A stretch of DNA of 64,000 nucleotides from Neorhizobium sp. SHOUNA12A (GTDB lineage: Bacteria; Pseudomonadota; Alphaproteobacteria; Rhizobiales; Rhizobiaceae): the NCBI RefSeq assembly GCF_023006505.1, contig NZ_JALBGV010000021.1, positions 1 to 64,000 on the forward strand. Direction: 5' to 3'. Under the pieces are notes generated by a model. That model saw nothing but the letters and a program-made list of their open reading frames with translations. It was not told where the DNA came from and did not search any database. Positions 25,589-35,981 of the stretch are shown one piece after another. Position 1 is the stretch's first letter. Each line of letters opens with the position of its first letter. The position numbers and the translations under genes are program-made.

Positions 25589-25617
25589 TGTTTAACGGAA
25601 TCAGTGCTGAATTGCAA
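25589..25617 (-). promoter_or_regulatory. Candidate promoter of rpsM-rpsK-rpoA-rplQ
   Basis: On the minus strand TTGCAA (25617-25612), 17 bases, TAAACA (25594-25589). The -10 resembles those before rpsL and tufB. The mRNA leader would be about 165 bases, where an alpha-operon feedback site could lie. Confidence 0.5.
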
Positions 25618-25655
25618 CCGCTCCGCCCAAGATTCTTTAACAGATCGATGACGGC

Positions 25656-26306
25656 TCAAAGAGCCGCCAGGATATTTTCGATATCGGACGTGACTTTGTC
25701 CATGTCCGCCATGCCGTCGACAGCCTTGAGCTTGCCCTTGGCATGGTAATAACCGATTAGCGGCGAGGTTTCCTTGTAGTAGACCTCGAGGCGCTTGGTC
25801 ATGGTCTCGGCATTGTCGTCCGGACGGCGCTTGAAATGCGTCGAACCGCATTTGTCGCAGACACCTTCCTGGGACGGCTTCTTGTCCGTGTCGTGGTAGA
25901 CCGTGCCACACTGGGCGCAGGAGTAACGGCCGGAGACGCGACGCACGAGTTCCTTGTCGTCGACACGCAGTTCGATGACGACCGAAAGATCGAGACCCTT
26001 GGCCTTCAGCATCGCCTCGGTCGCATCCGCCTGCACAAGCGTGCGCGGGAAGCCATCCAGGATGAAGCCATTGGCGCAGTCGGGCTGGTCTATACGCTCG
26101 GAGACAATCGCATTGACGATTTCGTCGGAGACAAGGTTGCCGGCGTCCATGACGGCCTTGGCGCGCTTGCCGACTTCCGTCTCGGCGGCCACCGCCGCAC
26201 GCAGCATATCGCCCGTGGAGAGCTGCGGGATACCGTGCTTCTCCACGATCCGCTGGGCCTGGGTCCCCTTCCCCGCACCCGGCGGCCCTAAAAGAATCAA
26301 TCTCAT
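25656..26306 (-). CDS. adk: Adenylate kinase, zinc-lid type
   Basis: A 216-residue enzyme that interconverts ATP + AMP and 2 ADP. The P-loop is [10 protein letters not shown] (residues 7-16), the AMP site [11 protein letters not shown], and [16 protein letters not shown] starts the long LID. The LID holds two CxxC pairs (CAQC, CDKC), so it probably binds zinc, unlike the E. coli lid. Its ATG overlaps the secY stop by four bases (26303-26306), so it is translationally coupled to secY. Confidence 0.97.
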   Translation of the reverse strand: MRLILLGPPGAGKGTQAQRIVEKHGIPQLSTGDMLRAAVAAETEVGKRAKAVMDAGNLVSDEIVNAIVSERIDQPDCANGFILDGFPRTLVQADATEAMLKAKGLDLSVVIELRVDDKELVRRVSGRYSCAQCGTVYHDTDKKPSQEGVCDKCGSTHFKRRPDDNAETMTKRLEVYYKETSPLIGYYHAKGKLKAVDGMADMDKVTSDIENILAAL

Positions 26307-27643
26307 CGTCCCCTCTTTCCTCCGCGCAGTTTCGACTTCTTGATCAGACCCTCATACTGCTGCGCAATGAGGTGCCCCTGAATCTGTGCTACCGTATCGA
26401 GGGTTACACTGACAACAATCAAAAGCGAAGTCCCACCAAGGGCTAATGGCACGCCGGTGCGGGCCACTAGGAATTCCGGCAGGATGCAGACGAAGACAAG
26501 GTAGACCGCGCCGATGACCGTGATTCGGGTCAGCACGTAATCGATGTATTCGGCGGTGCGCTCGCCAGGACGGATGCCCGGAATGAAGCCGCCATGCTTT
26601 TTCAGATTATCGGCGGTATCCTTCGGATTGAAGACGATCGCCGTGTAGAAGAAGGCAAAGAAGGCGATCAGCAGGCCGTAGAACAGCATGAACAGCGGCT
26701 GGCCGTGGCCGAGCGCCGAGATGATCATCGTCGCCCAGCCCGGCAGACCGGAATTGCCGGCAAAGCCCGCGGCAGTCGCCGGCAGAAGCAGCAGCGAGGA
26801 GGCGAAGATCGCTGGGATGACGCCCGAAGTGTTGAGCTTCAGCGGCAGGTGCGACGTATCGCCCTGGAACATGCGGTTGCCGACCTGGCGCTTCGGATAC
26901 TGGATCAAAAGGCGGCGCTGGGCGCGTTCGACGAAGACGATCAGCGCAATAACGCCGATGGCGACGACCAGCACGGTGAGAATCAGTGCGGTCGGCAGAG
27001 CGCCGGTGCGACCGAGTTCCAGCGTGCCGGCAAGCGCCGTCGGCAGGCCGGCGGCAATGCCGGAGAAGATGATCAGCGAAATGCCGTTGCCGATGCCGCG
27101 CGACGTAATCTGCTCACCGAGCCACATCAGGAACATGGTGCCGCCCAGCAGCGTGACGACCGTCGAAAGCTTGAAGAACCAGCCCGGATCGACCACCAGG
27201 CCCTGGCCACTTTCGAGGCCGGCCGCGATGCCATAGGCCTGCAGCGTGCCGAGCAGCACCGTTCCGTAGCGGGTATACTGGTTGATGATCTTGCGGCCGG
27301 CTTCGCCTTCCTTCTTGAGGTTTTCAAGCGAAGGGACGACCGAGGTCATCAGCTGCACGATGATCGATGCGGAAATATAGGGCATGATGCCGAGCGCGAA
27401 GATCGCCATGCGCTCCACTGCACCGCCCGAAAACATGTTGAAAAGTCCGAGGATGCCGCCAGCCTGGCCGCGGAAGGCCTGCGCATAGGCTTCGGGGTTC
27501 AAGCCCGGAAGCGGGATATGGGTGCCGAGGCGATACACGAGAAGTGCCGCAAGGGTGAACCAAAGCCGCTTCTTGAGATCCTCCGCCTTGGCGAAGGTCG
27601 CAAAATTCAGATTGGAGGCAAGTTGTTCCGCTGCAGAAGCCAT
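26303..27643 (-). CDS. secY: Preprotein translocase subunit SecY
   Basis: A 446-residue protein with ten membrane helices that forms the SecYEG channel. [28 protein letters not shown] helix 1, the plug region [21 protein letters not shown], and the cytosolic loop with SEOLEKLKKEGE-like [14 protein letters not shown] are all present. [20 protein letters not shown] is the conserved loop before helix 9. It follows rplO after a gap of 240 bases that contains an intrinsic terminator, so it must have its own promoter or depend on readthrough. Confidence 0.98.
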   Translation of the reverse strand: MASAAEQLASNLNFATFAKAEDLKKRLWFTLAALLVYRLGTHIPLPGLNPEAYAQAFRGQAGGILGLFNMFSGGAVERMAIFALGIMPYISASIIVQLMTSVVPSLENLKKEGEAGRKIINQYTRYGTVLLGTLQAYGIAAGLESGQGLVVDPGWFFKLSTVVTLLGGTMFLMWLGEQITSRGIGNGISLIIFSGIAAGLPTALAGTLELGRTGALPTALILTVLVVAIGVIALIVFVERAQRRLLIQYPKRQVGNRMFQGDTSHLPLKLNTSGVIPAIFASSLLLLPATAAGFAGNSGLPGWATMIISALGHGQPLFMLFYGLLIAFFAFFYTAIVFNPKDTADNLKKHGGFIPGIRPGERTAEYIDYVLTRITVIGAVYLVFVCILPEFLVARTGVPLALGGTSLLIVVSVTLDTVAQIQGHLIAQQYEGLIKKSKLRGGKRGR

Positions 27644-27833
27644 GCAATTCTCCGCCCGACCAATTCTCCGGCGGCGGGGGAAATGCCAGGTCCGGAAAGC
27701 AGTCTAAAAATTCAGGTTCACAAAAACCGGGCGCGCGAGATTGCCAATGCAATCGGATGCCTCACCCTGTTTTCCGTATGATCCCGGTCAGGCGACCAAC
27801 AGGATCGCTTCGGGATCGTGAGGCTCACATATG

Positions 27834-27874
27834 GAGATAAAATCGCCCGGTGTGAAGCACAAACCGGGCGATTT
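27834..27874 (-). terminator. Intrinsic terminator between rplO and secY
   Basis: AAATCGCCCGG (27840-27850) pairs with CCGGGCGATTT (27864-27874). On the minus strand the stem runs into TTTTATC, 10 bases after the rplO stop. It would end or attenuate the spc transcript before secY. Confidence 0.8.
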
Positions 27875-27883
27875 CTAAACGAT

Positions 27884-28363
27884 TTATTCGGCTGCTGCTT
27901 CGGCTACGACGAGCAGCTTGATCGAAGCGCCGGCCTTCTCGATCTTTTCGACGGCAGCCTTGGAGGCGCCGGCAACTTCGATCGAAACCTTGGTCGTCAG
28001 CTCGCCGTCGGCGAGGAGGCGAACGCCGTCCTTGGGGCGACGGATGACGCCGGCAGCCTTGAGCGCGGCCGCATCGATCGTTGCCTTCGGGTCGAGCTTC
28101 TTGGCATCAATCGCGGTCTGGATACGGCCGAGCGAAACGACGGCGTAGTCAGTCTTGAAGATGTTGGTGAAGCCGCGCTTCGGCAGGCGACGATAGATCG
28201 GCATCTGGCCGCCTTCGAAGCCCTTGATCGCCACGCCGGAACGGGCCTTCTGACCCTTCACGCCGCGACCGCCGGTCTTGCCCTTGCCCGAACCGATACC
28301 GCGACCTACGCGGATACGGTCCTTGGAAGAGCCTTCGTTGTCCTTGATCTCATTCAGTTTCAT
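27884..28363 (-). CDS. rplO: Large-subunit ribosomal protein uL15
   Basis: A 159-residue core 50S protein. [20 protein letters not shown], then [21 protein letters not shown] (glycine- and lysine-rich rRNA-binding arm) and [20 protein letters not shown] are diagnostic. ATG 28363 has GGAGG eight bases upstream; the TTG six bases earlier is less likely. It lies 16 bases after rpmD. Confidence 0.97.
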   Translation of the reverse strand: MKLNEIKDNEGSSKDRIRVGRGIGSGKGKTGGRGVKGQKARSGVAIKGFEGGQMPIYRRLPKRGFTNIFKTDYAVVSLGRIQTAIDAKKLDPKATIDAAALKAAGVIRRPKDGVRLLADGELTTKVSIEVAGASKAAVEKIEKAGASIKLLVVAEAAAE

Positions 28364-28379
28364 GGTCAATTCCTCCGTC

Positions 28380-28592
28380 TCACTTCTCGTCGACGACGCG
28401 AACGAGATGCTGGACAGCCCGGATCATGCCACGAACGGAAGGAGTATCTTCCAGCGTACGGGTCCGGTGCATCTTGTTGAGGCCGAGACCGATCAGCGTC
28501 TGACGCTGGACGGCCGGGCGGCGGATGGGGCTACCGGTCTGCTCGACCGTAACCGTCTTCTTGGCTTCTGCCTGAGTGGCTTTCTTGGCCAT
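28380..28592 (-). CDS. rpmD: Large-subunit ribosomal protein uL30
   Basis: A 70-residue small 50S protein: [40 protein letters not shown] and [12 protein letters not shown]. The first ten residues ([10 protein letters not shown]) are an extension common in Rhizobiales. It sits 11 bases after rpsE in the spc operon. Confidence 0.96.
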   Translation of the reverse strand: MAKKATQAEAKKTVTVEQTGSPIRRPAVQRQTLIGLGLNKMHRTRTLEDTPSVRGMIRAVQHLVRVVDEK

Positions 28593-28603
28593 TATCGCTC
28601 TCC

Positions 28604-29173
28604 TTATTCTTCCTGCGCATTGCCGGAAGCGGCGCGGCGAGTCTGCAGCGTTGCATACTTGATGCCGCGCTGAGCTGCTACGTCCTTCGGATGCACCTGA
28701 TGCTTCAGGGCGTCGAACGTTGCGCGAACCATGTTGTACGGGTTCGACGAACCGGTCGACTTGGCGACGACGTCATGGACGCCGAGCGTTTCGAATACGG
28801 CGCGCATCGGGCCGCCGGCGATGATGCCGGTACCAGCCTTGGCCGAGCGCAGCAAAACCTTGCCGGCGCCGTGACGGCCGTTGACATCGTGATGCAGCGT
28901 ACGGCCATCACGCAGGGGAACGAAGATCAGATCGCGCTTTGCGCTTTCGGTCGCCTTGCGGATGGCTTCCGGCACTTCGCGTGCCTTGCCATGGCCGAAG
29001 CCGACGCGGCCCTTCTGGTCGCCGACGACGACGAGGGCTGCAAAACCAAAACGACGGCCGCCCTTGACGACCTTGGCGACGCGGTTGATCGCGACCAGCT
29101 TGTCGACGAACTCGCTATCGCGCTCTTCGCGGCTCTGGCGATCTTCGCGCTGGCCTCTTCTTTCTTGTGCCAT
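28604..29173 (-). CDS. rpsE: Small-subunit ribosomal protein uS5
   Basis: A 189-residue 30S protein important for decoding accuracy. The S5 RNA-binding domain has [40 protein letters not shown] and [12 protein letters not shown]; the C-terminal domain has [20 protein letters not shown] and [18 protein letters not shown]. The loop around VVKGGRRF, where spectinomycin resistance changes occur, looks wild type. The N-terminus is charged ([17 protein letters not shown]). Confidence 0.97.
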   Translation of the reverse strand: MAQERRGQREDRQSREERDSEFVDKLVAINRVAKVVKGGRRFGFAALVVVGDQKGRVGFGHGKAREVPEAIRKATESAKRDLIFVPLRDGRTLHHDVNGRHGAGKVLLRSAKAGTGIIAGGPMRAVFETLGVHDVVAKSTGSSNPYNMVRATFDALKHQVHPKDVAAQRGIKYATLQTRRAASGNAQEE

Positions 29174-29282
29174 TGTTCTTTTCCTTTTTCTTTTCCGGGT
29201 GCAATGGGCAATTTCCGGGAGCCAACCATCCCCTGCCCACGAAGGACTAGGATGGAACGACTTATGAGTGCGGCGAACCGCA

Positions 29283-29320
29283 TTTCGCCCGCCTCCCCTA
29301 TTTCAGGGATGCGGGCGAAA
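29283..29320 (-). other. Intercistronic hairpin between rplR and rpsE
   Basis: TTTCGCCCGC (29283-29292) pairs with GCGGGCGAAA (29311-29320), and TCCC/GGGA extends it inside, leaving an 8-base loop. It begins five bases after the rplR stop. With no U-tail after it on the mRNA, processing or stabilisation is more likely than termination. Confidence 0.65.
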
Positions 29321-29324
29321 ATTC

Positions 29325-29687
29325 TTAGAAGCTCAGGCCGCCTTCGCGGGCAGCTTCGGCCAGGGCCTTGATACGGCCGTGATAGATGAAGGCGCCGCGA
29401 TCAAACACGACTTCCGTCACGCCGGCCTTGGTGGCGCGTTCTGCAACCAGCTTGCCGACAGCGGCAGCAGCCGCAACGTCAGCACCGGTCTTCAGCGACG
29501 TGCGCAGACCGGCATCGAGGGTGGAGGCGGCAGCAAGCGTGCGGCCGGCCACGTCATCGATGACCTGGACATAGATGTTCTTGGACGAACGGTGAACCGA
29601 CAGACGCGGACGGCCATTTGCGACCTTCTTGATCTGGCGGCGAACACGGCTCGCACGCTTGGTGAGTGCTTCTTTTCTGGTAGCCAT
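29325..29687 (-). CDS. rplR: Large-subunit ribosomal protein uL18
   Basis: A 120-residue 5S rRNA-binding protein of the central protuberance. [31 protein letters not shown] and [20 protein letters not shown] are the family motifs, with a basic N-terminus ([19 protein letters not shown]). It is 12 bases after rplF; a 151-base gap with a hairpin precedes rpsE. Confidence 0.97.
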   Translation of the reverse strand: MATRKEALTKRASRVRRQIKKVANGRPRLSVHRSSKNIYVQVIDDVAGRTLAAASTLDAGLRTSLKTGADVAAAAAVGKLVAERATKAGVTEVVFDRGAFIYHGRIKALAEAAREGGLSF

Positions 29688-29699
29688 GATCCGTCGTCC

Positions 29700-30233
29700 T
29701 TACTTCTTCTTGCCTTCCTTGCGGACGATCCGTTCCTCAGCGTACTTGACGCCTTTGCCCTTGTAGGGCTCTGGACCGCGGTATTCGCGGATTTCCGCGG
29801 CAACCTGACCGACCTGCTGTTTATTGATGCCGGTGACGACGATTTCCGTCGGCTTCGGCACGGCAATGGTGATGCCTTCCGGGGTCTGGTAGACCACGTC
29901 GTGAGAAAAACCGAGCGCCAGCTGCAGGTTCTTGCCCTGCAGGGATGCGCGGTAACCGACGCCGTTGATTTCAAGCTTGCGCTCGAAACCGTCCTTCACA
30001 CCCTTGAAGATGTTTTCGATCATCGTGCGGGACATGCCCCACTTCGAACGAGCATCCTTGCTGTCGTTGACCGGGGTCACCGAGACAGCATTGTTTTCGA
30101 GTTCCAGCTTGATTTCGTCGTTTGCGACGAAGAAAAGCTCACCCTTCGGGCCCTTGGCAGTCACTTTCTGGCCATCAACAGTGGCCGTGATCCCTGCAGG
30201 AACCTGAACGGGCTTTTTACCGATACGAGACAT
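29700..30233 (-). CDS. rplF: Large-subunit ribosomal protein uL6
   Basis: A 177-residue 50S protein near the sarcin-ricin loop. It opens [20 protein letters not shown], has two repeated beta-alpha folds, and ends with the signature [20 protein letters not shown]. Length and ends are standard. It follows rpsH by 43 bases. Confidence 0.98.
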   Translation of the reverse strand: MSRIGKKPVQVPAGITATVDGQKVTAKGPKGELFFVANDEIKLELENNAVSVTPVNDSKDARSKWGMSRTMIENIFKGVKDGFERKLEINGVGYRASLQGKNLQLALGFSHDVVYQTPEGITIAVPKPTEIVVTGINKQQVGQVAAEIREYRGPEPYKGKGVKYAEERIVRKEGKKK

Positions 30234-30276
30234 GTTTCAATCCTGTCTGTTCGCTATGGAGTTCCCCTACTCTGCC

Positions 30277-30675
30277 TTAGAAGACAGAGCAGAGAACCTC
30301 GCCACCAACGTTCTGTTCGCGAGCCTGGTGATCGGCCATCACGCCCTTCGGAGTCGAAAGGATGGTGATGCCGAGGCCGTTCGCGACCTGCGGAATGGAC
30401 TTTACCGAGACATAGACCCGGCGGCCCGGCTTGGACACGCGGCCGATCTCACGGATCACCGACGCGCCTTCGTAGTACTTGAGTTCGATTTCGATCTCGG
30501 CCTTGCCGTTACCGAAGTCGATTTCCGAATAACCGCGGATATAGCCTTCAGCCTGCAGGACGTCGAGAACGCGTGCACGCAGCTTGGAAGCAGGCGTGGA
30601 AACGGTCGACTTGCGGCGGGCTGCGCCGTTGCGGATACGGGTGAGCATATCGCCCAAGGGATCAGTCATGGTCAT
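30277..30675 (-). CDS. rpsH: Small-subunit ribosomal protein uS8
   Basis: A 132-residue 16S rRNA-binding protein; in E. coli S8 represses the spc operon. [20 protein letters not shown] is the N-terminal motif and [24 protein letters not shown] [17 protein letters not shown] precedes the end [15 protein letters not shown] supports the ATG at 30675; ATG 30669 is an alternative. It lies 12 bases after rpsN. Confidence 0.98.
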   Translation of the reverse strand: MTMTDPLGDMLTRIRNGAARRKSTVSTPASKLRARVLDVLQAEGYIRGYSEIDFGNGKAEIEIELKYYEGASVIREIGRVSKPGRRVYVSVKSIPQVANGLGITILSTPKGVMADHQAREQNVGGEVLCSVF

Positions 30676-30687
30676 CTAACGATCTCC

Positions 30688-30993
30688 TTACCAGCTCGAC
30701 TTGACGATGCCCGGCACCTTGCCGAGATTGCCGAGCTCACGAAGCGCGATACGCGACATCCTGAGCTTGCGATAGAAAGCGCGCGGGCGACCGGTGACTT
30801 CGCAACGGTTGCGGATACGCGTCTTCGAGCCATCGCGCGGCAGAGAAGCGAGCTTCAAAGTTGCCTTGAACCGTTCTTCGATCGAAAGTTCCTGGTTCAT
30901 GATGGTAGCCTTCAGGGTCGCACGCTTGGCGGCCTGGTTGGCAACTGTCTTGCGGCGGCGCTTGTTCTTTTCAACTGCGCTGGTTTTCGCCAT
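30688..30993 (-). CDS. rpsN: Small-subunit ribosomal protein uS14, zinc-free type
   Basis: A 101-residue S14 of the long, cysteine-free class (no CxxC zinc motif). [20 protein letters not shown] starts it, and [20 protein letters not shown] with [20 protein letters not shown] end it. It lies 33 bases after rplE in the spc operon. Confidence 0.98.
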   Translation of the reverse strand: MAKTSAVEKNKRRRKTVANQAAKRATLKATIMNQELSIEERFKATLKLASLPRDGSKTRIRNRCEVTGRPRAFYRKLRMSRIALRELGNLGKVPGIVKSSW

Positions 30994-31026
30994 ATGGGAG
31001 TTCCTTCTAAACGCTCGTCGTTACGG

Positions 31027-31584
31027 TTACTGGCGGAACGGGAAGTTGAACTCTTTCAAGAGAGCCCGTGCTTCGTCGTCCTTGGTAGCCGTCGTGCAAA
31101 CGATGATGTCCATGCCCCACATCTGATCAACCTTGTCGTAGTTGATCTCTGGGAACACAATGTGTTCCTTGATGCCCATGGCGAAGTTGCCACGGCCGTC
31201 AAAGCTTTTCGGGTTCAGGCCGCGAAAGTCGCGAACGCGCGGGAGCGCGATGTTGATCAGACGGTCCAGGAATTCGTACATGCGGGCGCCGCGAAGCGTG
31301 ACCTTGGCACCGATCGGCATGAATTCGCGAACCTTGAAGCCCGCGATGGAATTCCGTGCCTTGGTGATCACCGGCTTCTGGCCAGCGATGGCAGCCAGGT
31401 CGGCAGCAGCCACGGAAGGCTTCTTCGAGTCAGCCGTCGCTTCGCCAACACCCATGTTGATGACGATCTTGTCCAGCTTGGGGATCATCATGTCGTTTGC
31501 GAAGGAGAACTGCTCCTTCAGCGCGGCGCGGATGCGGGAATTGTATTCCGCCTTGAGCCGCGGCTCATACTTTGCCTCAGCCAT
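31027..31584 (-). CDS. rplE: Large-subunit ribosomal protein uL5
   Basis: A 185-residue 5S rRNA-binding protein contacting the P-site t[43 protein letters not shown] and [20 protein letters not shown] are diagnostic. Its start overlaps the end of rplX by eight bases (31577-31584), implying coupled translation. Confidence 0.98.
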   Translation of the reverse strand: MAEAKYEPRLKAEYNSRIRAALKEQFSFANDMMIPKLDKIVINMGVGEATADSKKPSVAAADLAAIAGQKPVITKARNSIAGFKVREFMPIGAKVTLRGARMYEFLDRLINIALPRVRDFRGLNPKSFDGRGNFAMGIKEHIVFPEINYDKVDQMWGMDIIVCTTATKDDEARALLKEFNFPFRQ

Positions 31585-31885
31585 CGATCACATCTCCCGT
31601 ACGCTTGGCTACACGCACCTTCTTGCCGTCGACGACGGAGAAGCCAACGCGGGTCGGCTTGCCGTCTTTCGCGGCGATCGCGATGTTCGACAGGTGAATG
31701 GACGCTTCCTTGTTGATGATGCCAGCTTCCTGCGTCTGAGACTGACGCTGGTGGCGCTTCACCATGTTGATGCCACGCACGACGGCGCGGTCTTCCTTCG
31801 GCATAACCTGAAGGACTTCGCCGGTACGGCCCTTGTCCTTGCCGGCGAGTACGACGACGCTGTCGCCCTTCTTGATCTTGTTCAT
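31577..31885 (-). CDS. rplX: Large-subunit ribosomal protein uL24
   Basis: A 102-residue assembly-initiator protein of the 50S subunit. The KOW motif is [20 protein letters not shown], then [20 protein letters not shown] and [20 protein letters not shown]. It lies 12 bases after rplN and overlaps rplE. Confidence 0.98.
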   Translation of the reverse strand: MNKIKKGDSVVVLAGKDKGRTGEVLQVMPKEDRAVVRGINMVKRHQRQSQTQEAGIINKEASIHLSNIAIAAKDGKPTRVGFSVVDGKKVRVAKRTGDVIDG

Positions 31886-31897
31886 CGCATGAGCTCC

Positions 31898-32266
31898 TTA
31901 CAGTACTTCCGGAGCCAGCGAGATGATCTTCATGTGGTTCTTGGCGCGAAGTTCGCGCGGAACCGGTCCGAAGATACGGGTGCCGATCGGCTCTTTCTTG
32001 TTGTCGATGAGGACCGCTGCGTTGTTGTCGAAGCGGATGACGCTGCCGTCCGGACGACGGATGTCCTTGGCGGTACGCACAACAACCGCCTTCATCACGT
32101 CACCCTTCTTGACGCGGCCGCGCGGGATGGCTTCCTTGATCGAAACGACAATGATGTCGCCGATGGAAGCGTACTTGCGCTTGGAGCCGCCCAGCACCTT
32201 GATGCACATGACACGACGTGCGCCGGAATTATCCGCCACGTCGAGGTTTGTTTGCATCTGAATCAT
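31898..32266 (-). CDS. rplN: Large-subunit ribosomal protein uL14
   Basis: A 122-residue 50S interface protein. [20 protein letters not shown], then [20 protein letters not shown] and [20 protein letters not shown] are the conserved blocks. The gene is preceded by a 234-base gap after rpsQ, longer than usual here, with two hairpins. Confidence 0.98.
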   Translation of the reverse strand: MIQMQTNLDVADNSGARRVMCIKVLGGSKRKYASIGDIIVVSIKEAIPRGRVKKGDVMKAVVVRTAKDIRRPDGSVIRFDNNAAVLIDNKKEPIGTRIFGPVPRELRAKNHMKIISLAPEVL

Positions 32267-32500
32267 GTCAGGTCGCCTTTTTCTAATGACCGGAACGACC
32301 GGGCGTCAAAGACGCCCCGTTTCGGCTTATGGACAGAATCTCATTGTGCGCGGGTGGGTCTTGCCAAGGTGGTTTCCTTAAAAGGACCTTCCCTGCGCTC
32401 AAAGCAAAAGAACGCTCGTTTCCGAGCGTCCTGCGCCAGTGGGGTGCTTCTTACAGGATTCTACGCCGGGCGCAAGGCCCAGACGCAGGTCCGAAGCAAA
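32267..32500 (-). other. Long rpsQ-rplN intercistronic gap with two hairpins
   Basis: In this 234-base gap ACGCTCG/CGAGCGT (32412-32429) forms a 7-bp stem whose loop reads GAAA on the mRNA strand, and GGGCGTC/GACGCCC (32301-32317) forms a second 7-bp stem. No open frame or promoter stands out. It may hold a processing or control site before rplN. Confidence 0.6.
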
Positions 32501-32737
32501 TTAAGCCTGGGCGGAAACGACCGTCCAGGTCTTGTCCTTGGAGATCGGTGCGCATTCCTCGATGGAAACGACATCACCTACCTTGTACTGGTTGTTCTCG
32601 TCATGCGCCTTGTACTTCTTGGAACGGCGGACCGTCTTCTGAAGCAGCGGATGCGCGAAGCGGCGCTCGACCCGGACAACAACGGTCTTCTCGTTCTTGT
32701 CGGAAACTACGACGCCCTGCAGAATGCGTTTCGGCAT
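32501..32737 (-). CDS. rpsQ: Small-subunit ribosomal protein uS17
   Basis: A 78-residue 16S rRNA-binding protein with an OB fold: [40 protein letters not shown] and [20 protein letters not shown]. It follows rpmC by 11 bases. Confidence 0.97.
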   Translation of the reverse strand: MPKRILQGVVVSDKNEKTVVVRVERRFAHPLLQKTVRRSKKYKAHDENNQYKVGDVVSIEECAPISKDKTWTVVSAQA

Positions 32738-32748
32738 ATTATTTTTCC

Positions 32749-32949
32749 TTAGGCCTTGGCTTCTGCCGCCTTCTGGCGGGCAATGGTTTTCACGCGGGCG
32801 ATGTCCTTGCGAACTTCGGTGATGCGCGAGGACTTCTCGAGCTGGCCGGTGGCCTTCTGGAAGCGCAGGTTGAACTGCTCCTTCTTCAGGTCGGCGAGCT
32901 TGTCCTTGAGCTGGTCGGCCGTGAGGCCGCGAACGTCTTCGGCTTTCAT
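32749..32949 (-). CDS. rpmC: Large-subunit ribosomal protein uL29
   Basis: A 66-residue two-helix hairpin protein at the tunnel exit, where it helps dock signal recognition particle and trigger factor. [40 protein letters not shown] and [12 protein letters not shown] are typical. It is 12 bases after rplP. Confidence 0.97.
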   Translation of the reverse strand: MKAEDVRGLTADQLKDKLADLKKEQFNLRFQKATGQLEKSSRITEVRKDIARVKTIARQKAAEAKA

Positions 32950-32961
32950 GTGCCTTGCTCC

Positions 32962-33375
32962 TTACTCTGCGATGCGCTGTACGAAGCGCGTCTTGACCGA
33001 GAGCTTGGCAGCACCGAGACGAAGCGCCTCGCGGGCGAGCTCCTCGGAAACACCGTCGATCTCGAACATCATGCGGCCGGGCTTGACCTTGCAGGCCCAG
33101 TATTCGACGCCGCCCTTACCCTTACCCATGCGGACTTCGGTCGGCTTTGCGGTGACCGGAACGTCCGGGAACACGCGGATCCAGACACGGCCGGCGCGCT
33201 TCATCGCGCGGGTGATCGCGCGGCGGGCCGCTTCGATCTCGCGGGCGTTGACGCGGTTGGGTTCCTGGGACTTCAGACCAAATTCACCGAAGGCCAGGTC
33301 GAAGCCGCCCTTGGCCACACCCTTGATGCGACCCTTGAACTGCTTGCGGTACTTGGTACGCTTTGGCTGCAACAT
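32962..33375 (-). CDS. rplP: Large-subunit ribosomal protein uL16
   Basis: A 137-residue protein that organises the A-site tRNA binding region. [40 protein letters not shown] and [20 protein letters not shown] with [20 protein letters not shown] identify it. Thirty-eight bases separate it from rpsC. Confidence 0.98.
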   Translation of the reverse strand: MLQPKRTKYRKQFKGRIKGVAKGGFDLAFGEFGLKSQEPNRVNAREIEAARRAITRAMKRAGRVWIRVFPDVPVTAKPTEVRMGKGKGGVEYWACKVKPGRMMFEIDGVSEELAREALRLGAAKLSVKTRFVQRIAE

Positions 33376-33413
33376 TTTCTTACTTCTCCGAGCTTATCTT
33401 TCGCCAGCGTTGA

Positions 33414-34154
33414 TCAAGCGTTTTCGCGGCGGCGATCACCACGGTCACCACGATCGCCGCGTTCGCGGCTTGCGGGACCCTGTGCATCGCCTTCCATGGC
33501 GCGACGTTCAGAAGCCATCGGATCGTGCTCAAGGATTTCGCCCTTGAAGATCCAGACCTTGATGCCGCAGATACCGAATGCGGTTTCGGCTTCAGCCGTA
33601 CCGTAGTCGATGTCTGCACGCAGCGTATGAAGCGGAACGCGACCTTCGCGGTACCATTCGGTACGGGCGATTTCTGCACCACCGAGACGGCCGGCGCAGG
33701 TGATCTTGATGCCTTCGGCGCCGAGACGCATGGCCGACTGAACGGCACGCTTCATCGCACGGCGGAAAGCCACGCGGCGCTCGAGCTGCTGGGCGATCGA
33801 CTGGGCGACGAGCGTCGAGTCGATTTCCGGCTTGCGCACTTCAACGATGTTGAGATGCGTTTCCGAATTGGTCATCGTCGCGATCTTCTTGCGAAGCTTC
33901 TCGATGTCAGCGCCCTTCTTGCCGATGATCAGGCCCGGGCGAGCCGAGTGGATCGTGACGCGGCACTTCTTGTGCGGACGCTCGATGACCACCTTGGCGA
34001 TACCGGCCTGCTTCAGCTCCGACATCAGGTAGGCGCGGATCTTCAGGTCCTCATGGAGGAGCTGACCGTATTCCGCGTTGTCGGCGAACCAACGGCTGTC
34101 CCAGGTGCGGTTAATGCCGAGGCGGAAACCGATCGGATTAATTTTCTGGCCCAT
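33414..34154 (-). CDS. rpsC: Small-subunit ribosomal protein uS3
   Basis: A 246-residue protein forming part of the mRNA entry tunnel and helicase. [20 protein letters not shown], the KH domain with [19 protein letters not shown], and [20 protein letters not shown] are standard. The C-terminal tail is long and charged with repeated [11 protein letters not shown], an extension beyond E. coli S3. Its ATG shares one base with the rplV stop. Confidence 0.98.
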   Translation of the reverse strand: MGQKINPIGFRLGINRTWDSRWFADNAEYGQLLHEDLKIRAYLMSELKQAGIAKVVIERPHKKCRVTIHSARPGLIIGKKGADIEKLRKKIATMTNSETHLNIVEVRKPEIDSTLVAQSIAQQLERRVAFRRAMKRAVQSAMRLGAEGIKITCAGRLGGAEIARTEWYREGRVPLHTLRADIDYGTAEAETAFGICGIKVWIFKGEILEHDPMASERRAMEGDAQGPASRERGDRGDRGDRRRENA

Positions 34155-34543
34155 TATGCAGCCTCCCCTTTTTCCTCGACTTCGCGCACGACGATCGTCA
34201 GATGCGAGAAAGGCTTCTCAATCCGCGATGCACGGCCGCGGCCGCGAGCGTGGAAACGCTTCATCACGATCGACTTGCCTACATAGGCTTCCGAAACGAT
34301 CAGCGCGTCGACGTCGAGGTCATGGTTGTTTTCGGCATTGGCGATTGCAGACTCGAGGGTCTTCCTCACCGTGCCGGCGATGCGCTTGCGCGAGAATTCG
34401 AGTTCTGCAAGCGCGCGTTCGACCTTCTTGCCGCGGATCATGGCGGCAACGAGGTTCAGCTTCTGGGGGCTGACGCGGAGCGTACGCGCAACTGCCTGCG
34501 CCTCGTTATCCTTCAGCCGGCGTTCGGTCTTAGCCTTCGCCAT
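34154..34543 (-). CDS. rplV: Large-subunit ribosomal protein uL22
   Basis: A 129-residue protein whose long hairpin lines the nascent-peptide tunnel. [40 protein letters not shown] and [20 protein letters not shown] are typical. The tunnel hairpin, where macrolide resistance changes arise, appears unaltered. It follows rpsS by two bases and overlaps rpsC by one. Confidence 0.97.
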   Translation of the reverse strand: MAKAKTERRLKDNEAQAVARTLRVSPQKLNLVAAMIRGKKVERALAELEFSRKRIAGTVRKTLESAIANAENNHDLDVDALIVSEAYVGKSIVMKRFHARGRGRASRIEKPFSHLTIVVREVEEKGEAA

Positions 34544-34545
34544 GA

Positions 34546-34824
34546 TTACTTCCTCTTCGCCTTCTTGTCCGCGCCGTGACCGTAATAGGTACGGGTGGGA
34601 GCGAATTCACCGAACTTGTGTCCGACCATGTCTTCGTTGACGCTGACCGGAATGTGCTTGCTGCCGTTGTAGACGCCGAACGTCAAGCCAACGAACTGCG
34701 GCAGGATGGTGGACCTGCGGGTCCACATCTTGATTACTTCACTCCGTCCGCCTTCGCGCACCTTCTCAGCCTTCTTGAGAAGATAGCCGTCAACAAACGG
34801 ACCTTTCCATACTGAACGAGCCAT
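34546..34824 (-). CDS. rpsS: Small-subunit ribosomal protein uS19
   Basis: A 92-residue protein of the 30S head: [40 protein letters not shown] and [25 protein letters not shown] [20 protein letters not shown]. It forms a complex with S13. It lies 15 bases after rplB. Confidence 0.98.
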   Translation of the reverse strand: MARSVWKGPFVDGYLLKKAEKVREGGRSEVIKMWTRRSTILPQFVGLTFGVYNGSKHIPVSVNEDMVGHKFGEFAPTRTYYGHGADKKAKRK

Positions 34825-34839
34825 TAGTGACTTCCTCTC

Positions 34840-35676
34840 TTACTTCTTGCGCTGGTGGCGCGAACGCATGATGAACTTGTCCGTGGACTTGTTCGAACGT
34901 GTGCGCTTGCCCTTGGTCGGCTTGCCCCAGGGGCTGACCGGATGACGGCCGCCCGAGGTGCGGCCTTCACCACCGCCGTGCGGATGGTCGACCGGGTTCA
35001 TGACGACGCCGCGGTTATGCGGACGCTTGCCGCGCCAGACGGTACGACCGGCCTTGCCGTCGTTGATGTTGCCGTGATCCGGGTTGGATACAGCACCGAT
35101 CGAAGCCAGGCAGGAGCCCGGTACGAGGCGCTGTTCGCCGGAGTTCAGGCGCAGGATCGCCATACCGGCATCGCGGCCGACGAGCTGAACGTAGGTGCCG
35201 GCGGAACGAGCCATCTGGCCACCCTTGCCCGGCTTCATCTCGACGTTGTGAACGATCGAGCCGACCGGGATGTACTGCAGCGGCATGGTGTTGCCGGGCT
35301 TTACGTCGACGGCCTTTTCGGACGCGATCACCTTGTCGCCGGCAGCAAGACGCTGCGGAGCCAGGATGTAGGCCTGCTCACCGTCGGTATAGGTGACGAG
35401 AGCGATGAAGGCCGTGCGGTTCGGGTCGTATTCCAGACGCTCGACCGTGCCTTCGACGTCGAACTTGCGACGCTTGAAGTCGACCAGGCGATAGGTACGC
35501 TTGTGACCGCCGCCGATGAAGCGGGCGGTGATGCGGCCGTAGTTGTTGCGACCGCCGCTCTTGGAGAGACCCTCGGTGAGCTTCTTGACGGGCTTACCCT
35601 TCCAGAGGCCGGACCGGTCGACGATGACCAGCTGACGCTGGCTCGGGGTCGTCGGGTTGTAGCTTTTCAATGCCAT
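34840..35676 (-). CDS. rplB: Large-subunit ribosomal protein uL2
   Basis: A 278-residue protein essential for subunit joining and peptidyl transfer. [40 protein letters not shown] and the C-terminal [20 protein letters not shown], which includes the conserved histidine region, are all present. Eleven bases separate it from rplW. Confidence 0.98.
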   Translation of the reverse strand: MALKSYNPTTPSQRQLVIVDRSGLWKGKPVKKLTEGLSKSGGRNNYGRITARFIGGGHKRTYRLVDFKRRKFDVEGTVERLEYDPNRTAFIALVTYTDGEQAYILAPQRLAAGDKVIASEKAVDVKPGNTMPLQYIPVGSIVHNVEMKPGKGGQMARSAGTYVQLVGRDAGMAILRLNSGEQRLVPGSCLASIGAVSNPDHGNINDGKAGRTVWRGKRPHNRGVVMNPVDHPHGGGEGRTSGGRHPVSPWGKPTKGKRTRSNKSTDKFIMRSRHQRKK

Positions 35677-35687
35677 TATCTTATACC

Positions 35688-35981
35688 TCAGAGACCGGTG
35701 GAGACGTCGATCGTCTGACCTTCGGCCAGGGTGACGACAGCCTTCTTGACGTCCTTCTGCTTGCCGATGAAGCCGCGGAACCGCTTCACCTTGCCCTTAC
35801 GGACAAGCGTGTTGACGGCCGTGACCTTCACACCGAAAAGCGCCTCTACGGCAGCCTTGATTTCCGGCTTGGAAGCAGTCTTGGCAACGTTGAAGACGAC
35901 CTGGTTCTGTTCGGATACCAGCGTCGACTTTTCGGTGATCGAGGGAGATACGATCACATCATAGTGGCGGATGTCGGTCAC
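35688..35981 (-). CDS. rplW: Large-subunit ribosomal protein uL23
   Basis: A 97-residue tunnel-exit protein that docks trigger factor and [43 protein letters not shown] and [19 protein letters not shown] are diagnostic. Its start overlaps the end of rplD by four bases (35978-35981), so translation is coupled. Confidence 0.97.
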   Translation of the reverse strand: MTDIRHYDVIVSPSITEKSTLVSEQNQVVFNVAKTASKPEIKAAVEALFGVKVTAVNTLVRKGKVKRFRGFIGKQKDVKKAVVTLAEGQTIDVSTGL

